NCBI GenBank assembly: GCA_934378145.1
Contig: CAKXXW010000054.1
Coordinates: 1 to 6,756 of the forward strand
Direction of reading: 5' to 3'
Length of the DNA: 6,756 bases
DNA from: an uncultured Eubacteriales bacterium
Lineage (GTDB): Bacteria > Bacillota > Clostridia > Oscillospirales > CAG-272
Shown: positions 5,894 through 6,756 of the stretch, in pieces
Numbering within the stretch: the first letter of the stretch is position 1
Layout of the letters: every line of letters starts with the position of its first letter
Notes under the pieces: model-generated
What the model saw: only the letters and a program-made list of their open reading frames with translations
The model's database searches: none
What the model was told of the DNA's origin: nothing
Made by a program: the position numbers and the translations under genes

Positions 5894-6433
5894 TCAGTAT
5901 CTTACGCTTCCGACGACCGTTCCGCGGTTATAAAAGCGAAGGATCTTTATCGCCTTCGCGGTGGCTTCAAAATAGTAGGCGCACTTCTGCCCCTTCTCAT
6001 CGGTGAACACCATAAGGTAAACATCGGGCGACGCCATGTCCGACACGCCGTAGTAGGTCTTCGCGCACCCTTCGGCGCCTCCTTTCGCCTCGTCCGAGGC
6101 GGCGGGAGCTATCAGCGAGGCGTCGGCGATCTTCGTCGAGAAGATCTTCTTCTTCGTCCGCCCGCCGTATATCGTGTAAAAGGTCAGGCTTCCCGAGGTC
6201 AGGTTGTAAAGATATGTCGGCTGCACATACCTCCATGTGAGGAACCATATGAAGGCGCAACTCACCACGACGAGCGCGTAAAGCGGCGCAAGCAGCCTCA
6301 CGATAAGTACAAGTATGAGAAAGATCAGACAGTACGAAATGTAAAGCCCGATAAGCAGCGCCTTGCGCCGACGGAGCCGCCTGTCCTTCTTCGAGTGTTC
6401 GACCGAGTATTCGTATTCGTTGAATTCTTCCAT
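5894..6433 (-). CDS. Small two-helix membrane protein of unknown function
   Basis: A 179-residue protein I cannot assign to a named family. It has an acidic and tyrosine-rich N terminus, a basic cluster (K15-K24, six Arg/Lys-rich positions including RRLRRRK), and two hydrophobic helices at about residues 25-45 and 47-67 joined by a very short turn. A soluble C-terminal domain of about 110 residues follows, with several predicted beta strands (YLYNLTSGSLTFYTIY, VYLMVF, CAYYFEA). The positive-inside rule suggests both termini are cytoplasmic. The chosen ATG has AGAAGGA (complement of 6441-6447) 7 bases upstream; another ATG four bases further out is in a different frame. It stands first in the leftward unit, 45 bases before the amidohydrolase, with no terminator between. 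Whether it works with the two enzymes is unclear; small clostridial membrane proteins of this shape often sit in operons unrelated to their function. Confidence 0.75.
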   Translation of the reverse strand: MEEFNEYEYSVEHSKKDRRLRRRKALLIGLYISYCLIFLILVLIVRLLAPLYALVVVSCAFIWFLTWRYVQPTYLYNLTSGSLTFYTIYGGRTKKKIFSTKIADASLIAPAASDEAKGGAEGCAKTYYGVSDMASPDVYLMVFTDEKGQKCAYYFEATAKAIKILRFYNRGTVVGSVRY

Positions 6434-6483
6434 ACATTGATCCTTCTCTTCTTTGCGTTTTTGCCGGAGATTACGGGAGATGC

Positions 6484-6562
6484 GGGGGCTTTCTTGGAAG
6501 AAAGCCCCCAGCCCCCCAAAGAACTTTGCTCAAAAGTTTGTAGGGGAGGATATCATCCTCCC
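6484..6562 (+). repeat. Hairpin repeat unit C plus second hairpin
   Basis: A 12-base stem starting GGGGGCTTTCTT (6484-6495 with 6498-6509) is nearly perfect with a tiny loop. It is followed by C-rich sequence, the word CAAAGAACTT (6517-6526), and a second stem GGGAGGAT/ATCCTCCC (6544-6551 with 6555-6562). The order hairpin, C-run, CAAAGAACTT is the same as in copy B (6608-6654), so this looks like a diverged or truncated member of the same family. Neither hairpin is followed by a T tract on either strand. Confidence 0.65.
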
Positions 6563-6607
6563 GAAAACGATTCTTTTGTACAGAGAAACGGGAGAACGGG
6601 GGGACAC

Positions 6608-6717
6608 GGGAAACTTTCTTGAAAGAAAGTTTTCCCGAACCCTTCAAAGAACTTGTTGAAAGGCTATGGAAGTAGCGATTTGTCTCGCGGCATTTTGCCT
6701 ACGGCAAAACTATGGTG
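6608..6717 (-). repeat. Hairpin-bearing intergenic repeat, copy B
   Basis: This is the inverted partner of copy A at 3283-3396. It starts with a hairpin around CTTTCTT/AAGAAAG, extended by GGGAAA against TTTTCCC with one bulged T (6608-6636). Next come GAACCC, CAAAGAACTT (6645-6654), a stretch reading AAGGCTATGGAAGTA (6660-6674), and the small palindrome TTTTGCC/GGCAAAA (6693-6699 with 6703-6709). The 28 bases at 6684-6711 are exactly complementary to 3289-3316. Copies A and B bracket the three-gene leftward operon. Confidence 0.8.
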
Positions 6718-6756
6718 GATTTTTGCCGAGGACTCAAGGGTATGCAAGCATCCCCT

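Larger units (their letters stand above)
6434..6756. other. Gene-free intergenic region containing hairpin repeats
   Basis: No coding sequence with a ribosome binding site is visible in these 323 bases. They carry the ribosome binding site of the membrane protein gene (6441-6447), a stem-loop unit (6484-6562), and repeat copy B (6608-6717). The last 39 bases (6718-6756) have no recognisable feature. I looked for a promoter on the minus strand before 6433 and found no convincing -35/-10 pair, so the start of the leftward transcript is not located. Confidence 0.65.

Noticed and set aside
5753..6622. Plus-strand open frame of 289 codons
   Set aside because: It overlaps the start of the amidohydrolase, the whole membrane protein gene and the repeats in antisense; no ribosome binding site or recognisable domain.
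3283..6717. Composite transposon or insertion sequence
   Set aside because: No transposase or recombinase gene lies between or beside the inverted repeats, and I could not see target-site duplications. The inverted pair is reported as repeats instead.

Overview
The window looks like a chromosomal segment of a Gram-positive anaerobe of the class Clostridia, perhaps an Oscillospiraceae-like gut or rumen lineage. The grounds are strong AAGGAG ribosome binding sites before every gene, sigma-A/sigma-70 promoters with ideal 17-base spacers, a Gram-positive type lipoprotein, a perfect Rho-independent terminator, GC-rich codon third positions, and long intergenic stretches packed with hairpin repeats. 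The lineage is an inference; no marker gene is present.

Layout. Bases 1-215 hold two divergent promoters, one leaving the window leftwards and one driving the genes to the right, with an imperfect inverted repeat between them. Bases 216-2709 (+) form a two-gene unit: a ribokinase-like PfkB sugar kinase and a large secreted lipoprotein with an apparent internal duplication. It ends at a strong terminator at 2761-2805. Bases 2806-3421 have no credible gene and are made of stem-loops, a 92-base-period direct repeat, and one copy of a hairpin repeat (copy A). Bases 3422-6433 (-) form a three-gene unit transcribed leftwards: a small two-helix membrane protein, a TIM-barrel amidohydrolase, and an L-arabinose-isomerase-like enzyme. 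The isomerase ribosome binding site overlaps the amidohydrolase stop codon. Bases 6434-6756 again lack genes and hold two further repeat units, one of which (copy B) is an inverted match to copy A, so the leftward operon sits between inverted repeats.

How the genes may work together. The amidohydrolase and isomerase are almost certainly co-translated and probably act on one small carbohydrate-derived compound: hydrolysis of a lactone, amide or similar bond, then aldose/ketose isomerisation. The isomerase keeps all four expected metal ligands but lacks the N-terminal GSQxLYG-type substrate motif of true AraA, so its substrate is probably not simply L-arabinose. The ribokinase sits away from any ribose transporter and is paired with the lipoprotein, whose role is unknown. 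I see no defence system, CRISPR array, transposase, tRNA or rRNA. The most unusual content is the repeat architecture and the coupled amidohydrolase/isomerase pair.
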